Below are positions 7,874 to 17,000 of a stretch of 38,004 nucleotides of DNA, piece by piece. The notes beneath the pieces were generated by a model. It saw only the letters and a program-made list of their open reading frames with translations. It was not told the origin of the DNA and made no database searches. The position numbers and the translations under genes are program-made. This DNA comes from DAOQTX01 sp035340715 (GTDB taxonomy: Bacteria; Bacteroidota; Bacteroidia; AKYH767-A; OLB10), in NCBI GenBank assembly GCA_035340715.1, contig DAOQTX010000026.1:1-38004 (forward strand), in the 5' to 3' direction. Within the stretch, counting starts at the first letter, position 1; every line of letters starts with the position of its first letter.

Positions 7874-8372
7874 AACTGTTAATCTTAAAACATTCAAAAG
7901 ACAAGTAGGTCAAAAAAGAAAAGTCCTGACAACTTTTCTGAGAGGAATTCATAACAGAAAAGTGAGTCGCTTAAATCAAAGAGTAAAGGAATTGGACCAG
8001 CAAGCATTTCAAGAAATTGATTGTCTCGACTGTGGGAATTGCTGCAAACAAATGACACCTACTTATACTAAGAAAGACATTAAAAGAATATCCTCTCATT
8101 TTAAAATGACTGAAAAAGAGTATTTTGATAAGTATTTATATAAGGACGAGTCGGGTGATATCATGCATCAATCAACACCTTGTTACTTTTTGCAAAGAGA
8201 CAACAAGTGTTCCATCTATGAAATTCGCCCTGATGACTGTAGAGGTTTTCCGCACTTACACAAAAGTGACTTTAAAAATGCAAGCACAATCAACATTCAA
8301 AACATCGATTACTGTCCAATTACTTTTAAGGTCGTAAGTGCCTTGTACGATCAAATAGTAAATAAAAAGTAA
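7857..8372 (+). CDS. YkgJ-family cysteine-cluster protein
   Basis: A 171-residue protein of the YkgJ (CxxCxxCC, putative zinc or iron-sulfur) family. The cluster CLDCGNCCKQ is followed by conserved later cysteines in TPCYFLQRDNKCSIYEIRPDDCRGFPH and a last one in DYCPI, the normal family layout. The N-terminal 50 residues are basic and probably form a helix. I took the ATG at 7857, which overlaps the methylase gene by 17 bases; the upstream in-frame ATG at 7836 would give a less typical start. The function of the family is not established. It ends the dnaA-side gene run and converges on the FKBP gene with an 8-base gap. Confidence 0.87.
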   Translation: MAKKIKTVNLKTFKRQVGQKRKVLTTFLRGIHNRKVSRLNQRVKELDQQAFQEIDCLDCGNCCKQMTPTYTKKDIKRISSHFKMTEKEYFDKYLYKDESGDIMHQSTPCYFLQRDNKCSIYEIRPDDCRGFPHLHKSDFKNASTINIQNIDYCPITFKVVSALYDQIVNKK

Positions 8373-8380
8373 GATTTGTT

Positions 8381-9235
8381 TTACTTAACTTCCAGCAACT
8401 CCACTTCAAAAACTAATGGAGAATATGGGGGAATAACTCCAGATGATCCTTGCGGGCCATAAGCTAAATTAGATGGGATTACCAGTCGCGCTTTACCACC
8501 CACATTCATCATAGAAATACCTTCCTCCCAACCTGGAATTACGGCTCCTTCACCTAAAGCAAATACAAGAGGATCGTTACGGTCCAACGAAGAGTCGAAC
8601 TTTTTGCCATCTGTAAACATACCGGTATAATGTACTGAAACTGTCTTACCATTTTCAGCTCTTGAGCCTTTTCCTTTCACCACTTCAACATAATACAAAC
8701 CACTTTGAGTAGGTTGCACATTTATATTTTGATCTTTTAGGTAATTTTGAATCTCTATCATTTCAGTATTCTTCAACTTTTCGTTTTTGGCATTAACCAA
8801 ATTATCGTAATCCGCTCTTGAAATAAAGCTCTTCAACTTTACATCAAAACGAAGTTTGCTACCTGATTTAATATAGGGTGGCAATTCTGCCCCAAATGTT
8901 TTATTAAATATTGAATCGGCCACGCAGTAAAAAGTCATACTGTCGCCAGGGCTCATCATTGCAAATCCTTCTTCTACTCCACCTTTGAATGAAGGATCAA
9001 CTAATACGACTTGAAAACTATCGCTCACCTCAGAACTATTGAATAGAATTGAGTCTGTATCTGTCTTGTAAACCAAACCAAGGGTCATGATATCTCCGCT
9101 AGCTGCAACGTCTCCAGGATTATCAATATGAATCTGATACTCAAGACCCGATTCGGTTTTTTTCATTCCACCTGAATTACAAGACAATAAAGCGATGCTA
9201 AAGAAAGCAACAATGATTTTTGATGTAGTTTTCAT
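8381..9235 (-). CDS. Lipoprotein with tandem FKBP domains (peptidyl-prolyl isomerase)
   Basis: A 284-residue lipoprotein (signal peptide ending LLSC, Cys19). The C-terminal half, about residues 180-284, is a standard FKBP domain: VSVHYTGMFTDGKKFDSS, VIPGWEEGISMM, ARLVIPSNLAYG and PPYSPLVFEVELL. Residues about 30-140 look like a second, degenerate FKBP-type fold: they have a GGVEEGFAMMSPGD hairpin and a closing LRFDVKLKSF strand but not the aromatic active-site residues. It likely assists folding of exported proteins in the periplasm. It is the last gene of an overlapping three-gene set; ATGA overlap (9232-9235) with the gene before it. Confidence 0.9.
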   Translation of the reverse strand: MKTTSKIIVAFFSIALLSCNSGGMKKTESGLEYQIHIDNPGDVAASGDIMTLGLVYKTDTDSILFNSSEVSDSFQVVLVDPSFKGGVEEGFAMMSPGDSMTFYCVADSIFNKTFGAELPPYIKSGSKLRFDVKLKSFISRADYDNLVNAKNEKLKNTEMIEIQNYLKDQNINVQPTQSGLYYVEVVKGKGSRAENGKTVSVHYTGMFTDGKKFDSSLDRNDPLVFALGEGAVIPGWEEGISMMNVGGKARLVIPSNLAYGPQGSSGVIPPYSPLVFEVELLEVK

Positions 9236-9768
9236 TTATGTTTAATTATATTTTTTAATTCTAAGTTTATGATCAGAGTTGCATTGGGTGGAACACGAAT
9301 TCCATCTCCAGTGAACCCAAATGCAAGGTGCGAAGGTACAATAAAAATAGCCCGGTCGCCTTCTTGCATTAATTTTACTCCCTCTTCAATCCCAGATATT
9401 ATTCCGGCATTTCCTAATACAAAAGAACGGGTACCTAAACTATCTCTAGCATACAATAAAGTCCCGTCTAAAAGCTGCATATCGAACTCTACCTCTACTA
9501 GGTCGTTCTTATCCGGAAACCGATTCCCCAATTTTTTTTGAATTATTTGATACCGCAGACCCGTTGTTGTACTGTCCATGGTATATCCTCCCCGTAAAAT
9601 AAAACTATTAATCTTGTCAGATTCCGATTCGACAAATATTCGATTGGCATTTATTAAGGTTTCTTTTAAATCTATGCTCTCTTTTTGCTCTGACTTTTCA
9701 CTATTTCGACAGGAATTGAGTACCACTAAGAACATATAAAGCAGAATTTTGAATGATGCTTTTTTCAT
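9232..9768 (-). CDS. GldI-like FKBP lipoprotein
   Basis: A 178-residue lipoprotein with signal peptide ending VLNSC (Cys20), a helical N-terminal part, and one FKBP domain from about residue 85: VEVEFDMQLLDGTLLY, IISGIEEGVKLMQEGD, AIFIVPSHLAFG and PPNATLIINLELK. Size and architecture resemble GldI, an FKBP lipoprotein needed for gliding in Flavobacterium, and from general knowledge of Flavobacteria the gldI neighbourhood includes a DHH phosphoesterase and ndk, as here. No other gliding gene is in the window, so I leave the gene symbol empty. The active-site aromatic residues are only partly kept. ATGA overlaps join it to both neighbours. Confidence 0.82.
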   Translation of the reverse strand: MKKASFKILLYMFLVVLNSCRNSEKSEQKESIDLKETLINANRIFVESESDKINSFILRGGYTMDSTTTGLRYQIIQKKLGNRFPDKNDLVEVEFDMQLLDGTLLYARDSLGTRSFVLGNAGIISGIEEGVKLMQEGDRAIFIVPSHLAFGFTGDGIRVPPNATLIINLELKNIIKHK

Positions 9769-10835
9769 AGCAATTTCAAATATCCTTTTGAAACAAATTC
9801 AGGCAACAATTCTTCAATCTTTTCTATGGTTGATTCTAAGCTAATTTTAGAAACGCCACCAGCGGCATTTTTATGGCCACCTCCATTGAAATATTCAGAT
9901 GCTATTGAACGAACATCTTGATCCACTCTCGATCTCATTGAAATCCGCACCTCATTTTCTCGCTCAGATAACAATATCGCTATTTCAATCCCGCTAATAC
10001 TCAATCCATAATTAACAAAACCTTCAGAATCGCCTGTCTTGTACTGATATTTCTGTAGAATATCTTTACTTAATGCAATTATGGCTACTCGATACTCCCA
10101 GTTAATTTTCATTCCTTCTGTTATACTATACCCCAATAGTCGCAATCTAGATTCTGAGAAGCTATCGAAAATTTTCTCGTGAACAGCAGTATGATTAAAG
10201 CCTGTTGTAAATAAATCAGCTATTACTTGATGTAAATCTCCGCTCATACTATTAAAACGAAAAGATCCGGTATCGGTCATGATTCCACAATACAACGCAC
10301 TTGCCTCTGATGGTCCAATATACGTCCTCCAATTCATTCGCTTTATTAAATGATAAACCAATTCTGCCGTAGCAGCTGCATCAGGGAAGCTAAATGTTAA
10401 ACCGGCAAATTTTTTTGGGTGGAGGTGATGATCTATCATCACAACAGTGGCATCTGATTGTTCTATCATACCACCTGCAAGACCGCATCGATCTAAATCA
10501 TTAAAATCCAAGCAAAAAATAAGGTCTGCATTGCTAAACAAAATATTTGATTCTTCTGTTTCCAAATCAACTTGTATAATTTTTTCCGAACCCTCAAGAA
10601 ATAATAAAAAGTTAGGATATGCATCAGGACTAAACATAGTTACATCATGACCTAATTTACTTAGCACCGATCCCAATGCTAGCATTGATCCTAAAGCATC
10701 TCCATCGGGCTTTTTATGAGTGATCAAGCATATCTTTCTAGAATCAGATAATTCTTTTTGCAATTCGGCAATTAACGTATCGTCAAATGAGGGCATCATA
10801 TCGGGGATAAATGTATTAAATCCATTCTTATTCAT
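9765..10835 (-). CDS. DHH/DHHA1 phosphoesterase, NrnA-like
   Basis: A 356-residue bifunctional oligoribonuclease / pAp-phosphatase-type enzyme. Visible motifs are the N-terminal THKKPDGDALGSM, FCLDFND, the DHH motif VMIDHHLHP, and in the DHHA1 domain the RSRVDQDV and GGGHKNAAGG substrate-binding loop near residue 325. It would degrade nano-RNAs and dephosphorylate 3'-phosphoadenosine 5'-phosphate in the cytosol. The first 15-20 residues before the fold are of doubtful translation, as other downstream starts exist. Its 5' end lies against ndk, with the ndk promoter overlapping its start; it heads the operon with the two FKBP lipoproteins. Confidence 0.9.
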   Translation of the reverse strand: MNKNGFNTFIPDMMPSFDDTLIAELQKELSDSRKICLITHKKPDGDALGSMLALGSVLSKLGHDVTMFSPDAYPNFLLFLEGSEKIIQVDLETEESNILFSNADLIFCLDFNDLDRCGLAGGMIEQSDATVVMIDHHLHPKKFAGLTFSFPDAAATAELVYHLIKRMNWRTYIGPSEASALYCGIMTDTGSFRFNSMSGDLHQVIADLFTTGFNHTAVHEKIFDSFSESRLRLLGYSITEGMKINWEYRVAIIALSKDILQKYQYKTGDSEGFVNYGLSISGIEIAILLSERENEVRISMRSRVDQDVRSIASEYFNGGGHKNAAGGVSKISLESTIEKIEELLPEFVSKGYLKLL

Positions 10836-10865
10836 TTTGAAGCTGAGTAGTTTTTTTTACTTTTG
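10836..10865 (+). promoter_or_regulatory. ndk promoter
   Basis: TTTG at 10836-10839 and TACTTTTG at 10858-10865 with an 18-base spacer match the Bacteroidota primary promoter. It lies directly next to the divergent phosphoesterase start codon and 25 bases upstream of the GTG start of ndk. Confidence 0.7.
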
Positions 10866-10890
10866 CGCTCCACATAAAAAATACATTACC

Positions 10891-11307
10891 GTGAGCAATA
10901 TTACTTTTACCATGATTAAACCGGATGCTGTTGGGAACAAACATACCGGAGCTATTTTAGATCATATCATTAAAGCAGGTTTTGAAATTGTCGCTATGAA
11001 ATACACAAAACTTAGCAACGAACAAGCTGGAAATTTTTATGCCGTTCATAAGGAGCGACCTTTTTATGGCGATTTAGTAAAGTACATGTCTTCCGGAACT
11101 ATAGTTGCTGCAGTTTTACGCAAATCAAATGCAGTTGCTGACTTTAGAAAACTCATCGGAGCTACCGATCCTTCGAAAGCTGAAGAAGGAACTATTAGGA
11201 AGTTGTATGCTACTTCTATTGAAGCAAATGCAGTACATGGCTCTGATAGCGATGAAAATGCTGCCATAGAAGCTTCATTCTTTTTCTCTTCATTAGAGAG
11301 ATTCTAA
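10891..11307 (+). CDS. ndk: Nucleoside diphosphate kinase, GTG start
   Basis: A 138-residue kinase of normal length that passes the gamma-phosphate from ATP to other NDPs through a phosphohistidine. Motifs are TFTMIKPDAV at the N-terminus (K10 binds nucleotide) and NAVHGSDS with catalytic H116. The frame is open upstream to 10720, but that part crosses the promoter and the divergent gene, so it is not coding. GTG 10891 gives the usual Ndk N-terminus and first beta strand; the next in-frame ATG at 10912 would cut that strand off. Stop codons of ndk and the convergent DciA-like gene are separated by only 2 bases. Confidence 0.96.
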   Translation: MSNITFTMIKPDAVGNKHTGAILDHIIKAGFEIVAMKYTKLSNEQAGNFYAVHKERPFYGDLVKYMSSGTIVAAVLRKSNAVADFRKLIGATDPSKAEEGTIRKLYATSIEANAVHGSDSDENAAIEASFFFSSLERF

Positions 11308-11309
11308 TC

Positions 11310-11612
11310 TTATATTTTTCGGTTGATCACAAGTTCGTGAACAACTTCGGACCTTAATGCAGTGTTGAGGTTATCGATCACTTTGTCTTTTTCCAAATTC
11401 AGTTGGTCTGCTAATGGACTTGAGTTTACATTTACATAAAGCGTACTACCTTTTAGAACTATTTTAGTAGTTCGGTTGCTTATTAATGTTCCCATTTCTC
11501 TTGTCCATATTTCTTTGATTTGAGATTCCACGACCTTTCTTCCTAAAGTACCCGAACCCAACAGATCGTTTAATGTGTCTTTTATTGATTTGCTTTCAGA
11601 ATCTCTACTCAT
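11310..11612 (-). CDS. DciA-like protein (DUF721)
   Basis: A 100-residue protein with the DUF721 fold: an N-terminal helical part (TLNDLLGSGTLG), the conserved Trp in KEIWTREMG, and a short alpha-beta core with STLYVNVNSSPLADQL, which matches the l..g.L.V.v.ss.w...L pattern. DciA members help load the replicative helicase in bacteria that lack DnaC or DnaI. It overlaps recF by 4 bases (ATGA), an arrangement found in many phyla next to the replication genes. Confidence in family is good, in helicase loading moderate. Confidence 0.85.
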   Translation of the reverse strand: MSRDSESKSIKDTLNDLLGSGTLGRKVVESQIKEIWTREMGTLISNRTTKIVLKGSTLYVNVNSSPLADQLNLEKDKVIDNLNTALRSEVVHELVINRKI

Positions 11613-12712
11613 ACTTTTTCATTCATTATTATTCGTTCTCGAATATTAAACATATCGTAACTGATCTCCATTCGATCAAATACAGCGGATAGCCTAAAAC
11701 CATCGGTATCGCTAATAAAAATTTGACCAAACCTCTTTTCTTTTGTCAACTGCAACAACTTATCCATTCTATTACTATCCAATTTGTCATATATATCATC
11801 ATACAATAAAATGGGTTGATCGTTTTTTACTTTGCGCAACCACTCATATTGTGCCAACTTCATTGCTATAACAACTGATTTCTGTTGGCCTTGAGAAGCG
11901 TATTTCCGGGCGTTATGTCCATTCAGTATAATCTTTAAATCGTCTTTGTGCACACCTTGCGATGTGAACTGTACTATTTTGTCTTTCGATCTAGATTGCA
12001 ACATCAGATCTTTCCACTTAGAAGATTGCAATGCCGATTCATACTGAATCTCTACGGCTTCTTTACCATCGCACAAAAATTGATACATTGGATTGAAATA
12101 TGGATTAAACTGATCTATAAAATCTCTTCTAAAATCGTAAACTCTAGTAGCCGGTTCTTCCAACATCTCATCATACATCTCCAATTGTTCATCCAAAGAC
12201 CTTGGATTACCTTTTTGCTTTAAAAGTGCATTTCGCTGAGATATGATTTTGTTATACAGCATTAAATCCTGCAAATACTCTTTACTGTATTGCGATAGGA
12301 TTACATCAATAAATTTTCTTCGAATTTCACTTCCCTCGGTCAATAAGTTTTGATCGCTTGGTGCTATAACTACTACCGGAAACAGACCTATATGGTCGCT
12401 TAGTCTTGAATAATTATTTCCATTTAAAGAGAACACCTTAGTTCCGTTTTTAAAGGAACAATTGATTTTATGCTCCAACTCCTTTTTGCAAAAGTTACCG
12501 GAAACCATAAAAAAATCAGATTGATGTTTAATGTTTTGGCTGTCTACAGGATTAAAATAGCTTTTACACATGGAAAGATAATGAATGGCATCAATCACAT
12601 TTGTTTTTCCAGCTCCATTGGGTCCAAAAAGAATATTCACTCCGGAATTAAACTCAAATTGGGCCTCTTCGTAATTCTTAAACTGAAATATTGATAAATC
12701 TCTTATGTACAT
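11609..12712 (-). CDS. recF: DNA replication and repair protein RecF
   Basis: A 367-residue SMC-like ATPase. Walker A is GPNGAGKTN near residue 32 after the typical N-terminus SIFQFKNYEEAQFEF; the ABC-type signature region reads YASQGQQKSVVIAMKLAQ and Walker B is PILLYDDIYDKLD. It promotes RecA loading at gapped DNA. Length and start (ATG 12712) are standard. It precedes the DciA-like gene in the same operon and is divergent from the TPR gene. dnaN is not adjacent, unlike in the common dnaA-dnaN-recF order. Confidence 0.97.
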   Translation of the reverse strand: MYIRDLSIFQFKNYEEAQFEFNSGVNILFGPNGAGKTNVIDAIHYLSMCKSYFNPVDSQNIKHQSDFFMVSGNFCKKELEHKINCSFKNGTKVFSLNGNNYSRLSDHIGLFPVVVIAPSDQNLLTEGSEIRRKFIDVILSQYSKEYLQDLMLYNKIISQRNALLKQKGNPRSLDEQLEMYDEMLEEPATRVYDFRRDFIDQFNPYFNPMYQFLCDGKEAVEIQYESALQSSKWKDLMLQSRSKDKIVQFTSQGVHKDDLKIILNGHNARKYASQGQQKSVVIAMKLAQYEWLRKVKNDQPILLYDDIYDKLDSNRMDKLLQLTKEKRFGQIFISDTDGFRLSAVFDRMEISYDMFNIRERIIMNEKV

Positions 12713-12797
12713 AATTAATGGCCATAAATATAGCTAATCGCAATCTTAACACCATTGAAATTGGCTACTATTTAATGTTTTGTTAAAAAAATTTGGC

Positions 12798-12805
12798 TAC
12801 TTTTG
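12798..12805 (+). promoter_or_regulatory. -7 promoter element for the TPR gene
   Basis: TACTTTTG, an exact -7 match, 24 bases upstream of the ATG. The nearest TTTG (12779-12782) is only 15 bases upstream, shorter than usual. A 9-base repeat, TTGGCTACT, occurs at 12761-12769 and 12793-12801, so part of the element is duplicated 32 bases upstream. Confidence 0.55.
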
Positions 12806-12829
12806 CGCACCTTATAATACCAAATAATA

Positions 12830-13504
12830 ATGGCAGAAAAAGAACAAGAGTTTGATGTTCAGGAAGCATTAGGAAAAACTGAGCAATACATCCAAAATAA
12901 TAAAAAGAGTTTATCCATTATTGGTGGAGCTATTGTAGTAATTGTACTAGGATACTTTGGTTACACCAATTTTATAGTGAAACCACAGGAAGAAGCAGCG
13001 AGCAAACAAATGTTTATTGCAGAGCGATATTTTGAACAGGATTCGATAGATGTTGCCATCAACGGTGATGGAAATTTTCCCGGCTTCTTACAAATCATAC
13101 AAGATTACGGTTCTTCTGAATCAGCCAATCGTGCACATTATTATTTAGGAATGTGCTATTTAAAAAAGGGACAATTTGAAGATGCCATTAAATATTTAAA
13201 AGGCTATGATGCCGAAGATCAGATTACTGGTGCTCTGGCATTAGGCGGAATTGCAGATGCATATTTGGAGCAAGGTAAAACAGACGATGCAATTTCTTAT
13301 TACAAGAAAGCAGTTGACTGGGATGAAAATGATTTTACTCCTCCATTCTTTTTGAAAAAAATGGCACTTACCTACGAGCATCTAAAACAATACGACAAAG
13401 CCATTGATACCTATCAGCAAATCAAAGACAGCTATACCAATAGCACTGAAGGAAGAGAAGCAGATAAGTATTTAGCAAGAGCAAAAAAATTAGCAGGAAA
13501 GTAA
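12830..13504 (+). CDS. Membrane-anchored TPR protein (YfgM-like)
   Basis: A 224-residue protein: acidic N-terminal 26 residues, one membrane helix at about 29-46 (SIIGGAIVVIVLGYFGYTNF in part), then TPR-type helical repeats in the remaining chain, clearest at SANRAHYYLGMCYLKKGQFEDAI (split across two helices), YLEQGKTDDAISYYKKAV and YEHLKQYDKAIDTYQQIK. Topology resembles YfgM/AncA proteins, with TPRs outside the cytosol, suggesting a role in envelope protein handling. The position between recF and ribH recurs in Bacteroidota from my general knowledge. The exact function is unknown. Confidence 0.82.
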   Translation: MAEKEQEFDVQEALGKTEQYIQNNKKSLSIIGGAIVVIVLGYFGYTNFIVKPQEEAASKQMFIAERYFEQDSIDVAINGDGNFPGFLQIIQDYGSSESANRAHYYLGMCYLKKGQFEDAIKYLKGYDAEDQITGALALGGIADAYLEQGKTDDAISYYKKAVDWDENDFTPPFFLKKMALTYEHLKQYDKAIDTYQQIKDSYTNSTEGREADKYLARAKKLAGK

Positions 13505-13514
13505 TTAGCATTAA

Positions 13515-14006
13515 ATGTCCGGTCAAAGCTATACCCCAAACCAGGCTCTGAATTCTCAATCCGGTCGTAATTTTAAAATAGCCATTGTATATGCTCAATG
13601 GCATTCTTCATACATGTCTGTTTTGATTGAAGGCTGCAAGAAGAATTTAGTTCACTTTGGTGTTGAACCCGACAACATTTTCTTACAATCGGTTCCGGGT
13701 AGTTTTGAACTTATATCTGCATCAAATCATATTGCGAATTCAAAGTCTTTTGATGCTATTATTTGTTTTGGCATTTTAATCAAAGGTGAAACCGCTCATT
13801 TCGAATATATCTGTCAGGGTGTAACGCAAGGTATCAGCCAACTCAATGCTTCACAAAAAACTCCTATCATATTCGGAGTAATCACTGCACATAATGAACA
13901 ACAAGTTGTAGATCGTTGTGGTGGGAAACATGGTCACAAAGGAGAAGAAGCAGCCATAGCTGCAATTGAGATGGCTCTGTTAGTTGAAAAAATTAAAGCT
14001 ATTTAA
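13515..14006 (+). CDS. ribH: 6,7-dimethyl-8-ribityllumazine synthase
   Basis: A 163-residue enzyme for the penultimate step of riboflavin synthesis, condensing the ribityl pyrimidine with a butanone phosphate. Motifs are YAQWHSSY near the N-terminus, VPGSFELI, the active-site block CFGILIKGETAHFEYIC with catalytic His95, PIIFGVITAHNEQQ, and RCGGKHGHKGEEAA near the C-terminus. The N-terminal 18 residues are a polar extension. It should form pentameric or icosahedral assemblies. It follows the TPR gene by 10 bases and its end overlaps the end of the convergent giant protein gene by 8 bases. Confidence 0.96.
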   Translation: MSGQSYTPNQALNSQSGRNFKIAIVYAQWHSSYMSVLIEGCKKNLVHFGVEPDNIFLQSVPGSFELISASNHIANSKSFDAIICFGILIKGETAHFEYICQGVTQGISQLNASQKTPIIFGVITAHNEQQVVDRCGGKHGHKGEEAAIAAIEMALLVEKIKAI

Positions 14007-17000
14007 GTACTGAAATAGGCTCAGTAAATAGAATGACCCCATCCAATGCTTGCAAGTAATAATATCCGGCATTCAAATGATTTAAATTGAGCTCAATCAA
14101 ATTAGCTCCCATATTTATCTCAACTTCTTTATTCAAAATTACACGACCAATGTTGTCATAAAGTTTAAAGAGCACTTTAGTATTTGATGAACTGATAAGT
14201 TGAATATATGAACTACTAGTTGTTGGGTTTGGATAGATGTTATACGTAAATCCTTCTTTACAATGACTGGCTATCGGTCCATAAGCTACTGAATTTCCAT
14301 CTAAATCATATTGGTGCAGTCGATAGTACGACTTTTCTTCCGATGTATTTTCATCTATAAACTGATAATCATTTTTCCAACTACTGTTGCCTGCAGCAAC
14401 AACTTGTCCTATACTTTTAAACTTCCCGCTTCCTATACTCTTTTCAATTTCAAAATAAGCACTGTTCGTTTCACTTGCAGTTGACCATTTCAAAACAACA
14501 CCGGGTTCATCACATATGGCATTGAAATTCAATAATTGAACAGGAAGTGGGCTAGACATAGTTGCCATGCTAAAGTTCTCTGTGTCGTAAGTACTCCAGG
14601 CATTTTTTGTAACGGTAGCCAAATTAGGACTAGCTGCCATACCAAATGTAACGGCTCCCAAGTCTTTCCACAAATATGGCGTACTATATCCCCATTCGGT
14701 TAAAAGCAAATTCCCATAACTCATCACATTATCTGCTATAAAATCATAAGTCAAGGTAATATTGTTAGAACTCGTTCCACTGATGCGTTCAATTTTTACA
14801 TACCATAGAGGATTCACATTTCCTAAACTCGGATCTCTCAAATTGCGATCAAAAGCATCAAAATTGGGATCGTAATTTACAAACCGTACAGCCATTGTTT
14901 GCGCAGAAGTTGAATTGGGTTGCAAACGCACAGGCCTGAAACGATATGGAGGATTAGAAGAACCAACCGGGAATTCATAGATGCCTGCAGAATTTAAATT
15001 CCTCATCAAACTTCCTCCTGCCATACTACTCACCATTCCTAAACCGGTACTTGTATTAAGACCTGTTCTTGTTATAGCACCTGCAAAAGTATTGGTAACA
15101 TACATGTCGTTGGTCTGTGTTGCTAATTCTCTATCGGTAAGGGCAAGCGTTCCTTGAACTTGAGCATTTACATATTGAGTTTTGACAGAAGTTCCACCTA
15201 ATGTAAGATTGTAAAAATAAGTTGGTGTTGATCCTCTGATACCTTGAGCTGCTCCAGACATTAGGAATAGACCAGGCCCTGAATTTAGAAATGCATTCGT
15301 AGAAGAATTATTTGTCCAGTCTCCTTTTATTTCGATGGTTCCTAAATTTTCGATTGTACCCATGCCTAAAAAGTTATCTTGATTAATCACTCCACCATCT
15401 ACAAAAATGTTGGTACCCGGTTGCACATGAATATAGGATCCATCGTTTACTACTAGTCCGCTACCTGGTGATGGACACGAAACAACTGTGATATAAGCAT
15501 TTCTGGTTAAGTTACCGCTACCCAACGCATTGGTTGCAGTCAAAGAAACATTGTATGCTCCTGGTAAAGCATATAATATACCAGTTGGATTTTGTGCGAT
15601 ACTTGCAGCAGGAACCCCACCTGTAAATGTCCAACTCCATCCAGTAGGTGTATTTGTACTTAAATCAGTAAAGTTCACCGTTTGACCGGCACATATTTGA
15701 GTTGGTGCTCCACCAAAATCTGCCACAGGTGGCGCACATGTATTAACGATAATATAGTTGACTTTTGTTGCCGTATGACTACCACCGTTTCCATTGGCTG
15801 TTAAAGAAACTGTATAAACACCTGCTACCGGATAACTGACTGTTGGATTTATTGCAAAAGAAGTTGCAGGCACTCCTCCCGGAAAACTCCACTGATAATT
15901 GTTTACTTGCCCGGTAGTAAGATTTGTAAAATTGATCGTTTGATTAATACAAACAGTTGTTGGTGAAGCACTAAAATCAGCCACCGGTGGAGGTGGACAA
16001 ACATTCACCTTAATGTATAAATTCTTCGTAAGGATGTTACTACCATTTGCATTTGTTGCGGTTAGCGTAACATTATATGTACCAGCTGTATTGTAGGTAA
16101 CAATTGGATTTTGTGCTATTGAGGCTACAGGTGTTCCACCAGGGAAATTCCAACTCCAACTGGTAGGGATATTTGTACTAAGATCAGTAAACTGAATGGA
16201 TTGCCCTTCACATAATATAGTGTCGTTGGCCATAAAGTTAGCAACAGGAGGAGGACAACTGTTTACCACTATATAATTTGTTTTAGACTCAATATCAGTA
16301 CCAAAAGCATTTGTAACCGTAAGTGTAACGGTATAACTACCTGGAGCAGCATAATTAACCGGAGGTGGATTAGCCCCTACAAAAGCAGCAGGCACTCCTC
16401 CTGGGAAAGCCCAAGTCCAGGAGGTGGGATTTCCGGTACTAAGATTGGTAAAGTTGACCGTTAATGAGTTACAACCTACCGTAGGAGTTCCACTAAACTC
16501 TGCAATGGGAGCCGCGATCTGGCAGTTAGAAGAATTAACTGCAATCATCTGGGATGGTCCACAAATGTTTGCCACCGTACTTCTTGACATAATATCATTT
16601 CCACCTGCTATCTCACTTGCCGGTTGTAAAGCTCTTCTATTAGTTGCAGGTCCAATTGCCCAATGCATTACGCTAGGAGTAGGACTAATTATGGTATGTC
16701 CCAATTGATGACTATGCCCAAGTTCGTGTAAGCAAACTGATTCAAAATCATATAATGCACCGGCTGCTAAAGCAGGTCCATATTGCCAATTGATTCCTCC
16801 AGTTCCATTAGTTCTGAATTTCAAATCGTTTTCATTCAAATACCAAACACCACTTCCACAACTACTATAAAAGCTATACGACACTCCCAGCACACCAGCT
16901 GGTAAAGGTGATGAACCATCGAAGGTTACCAAATTTACGTTATCGAGACCTTGCACTGAAAGAGCAACCGGAACCATCGGAGTTAATCGGTGGAAGTTTA

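Noticed and set aside
8367..8386. AT-only hairpin AAGTAA/TTACTT between convergent genes as a terminator
   Set aside because: A six-pair stem without G-C content beyond one pair, formed mainly by the two facing stop codons.
10720..10890. N-terminal extension of ndk
   Set aside because: It crosses the divergent gene and the ndk promoter; the conserved Ndk fold begins at the GTG at 10891.
15420..16510. Repeated DNA in the PKD region as a repeat array
   Set aside because: The similarity is at the protein domain level (four PKD copies) with diverged DNA; not a separate nucleotide repeat.
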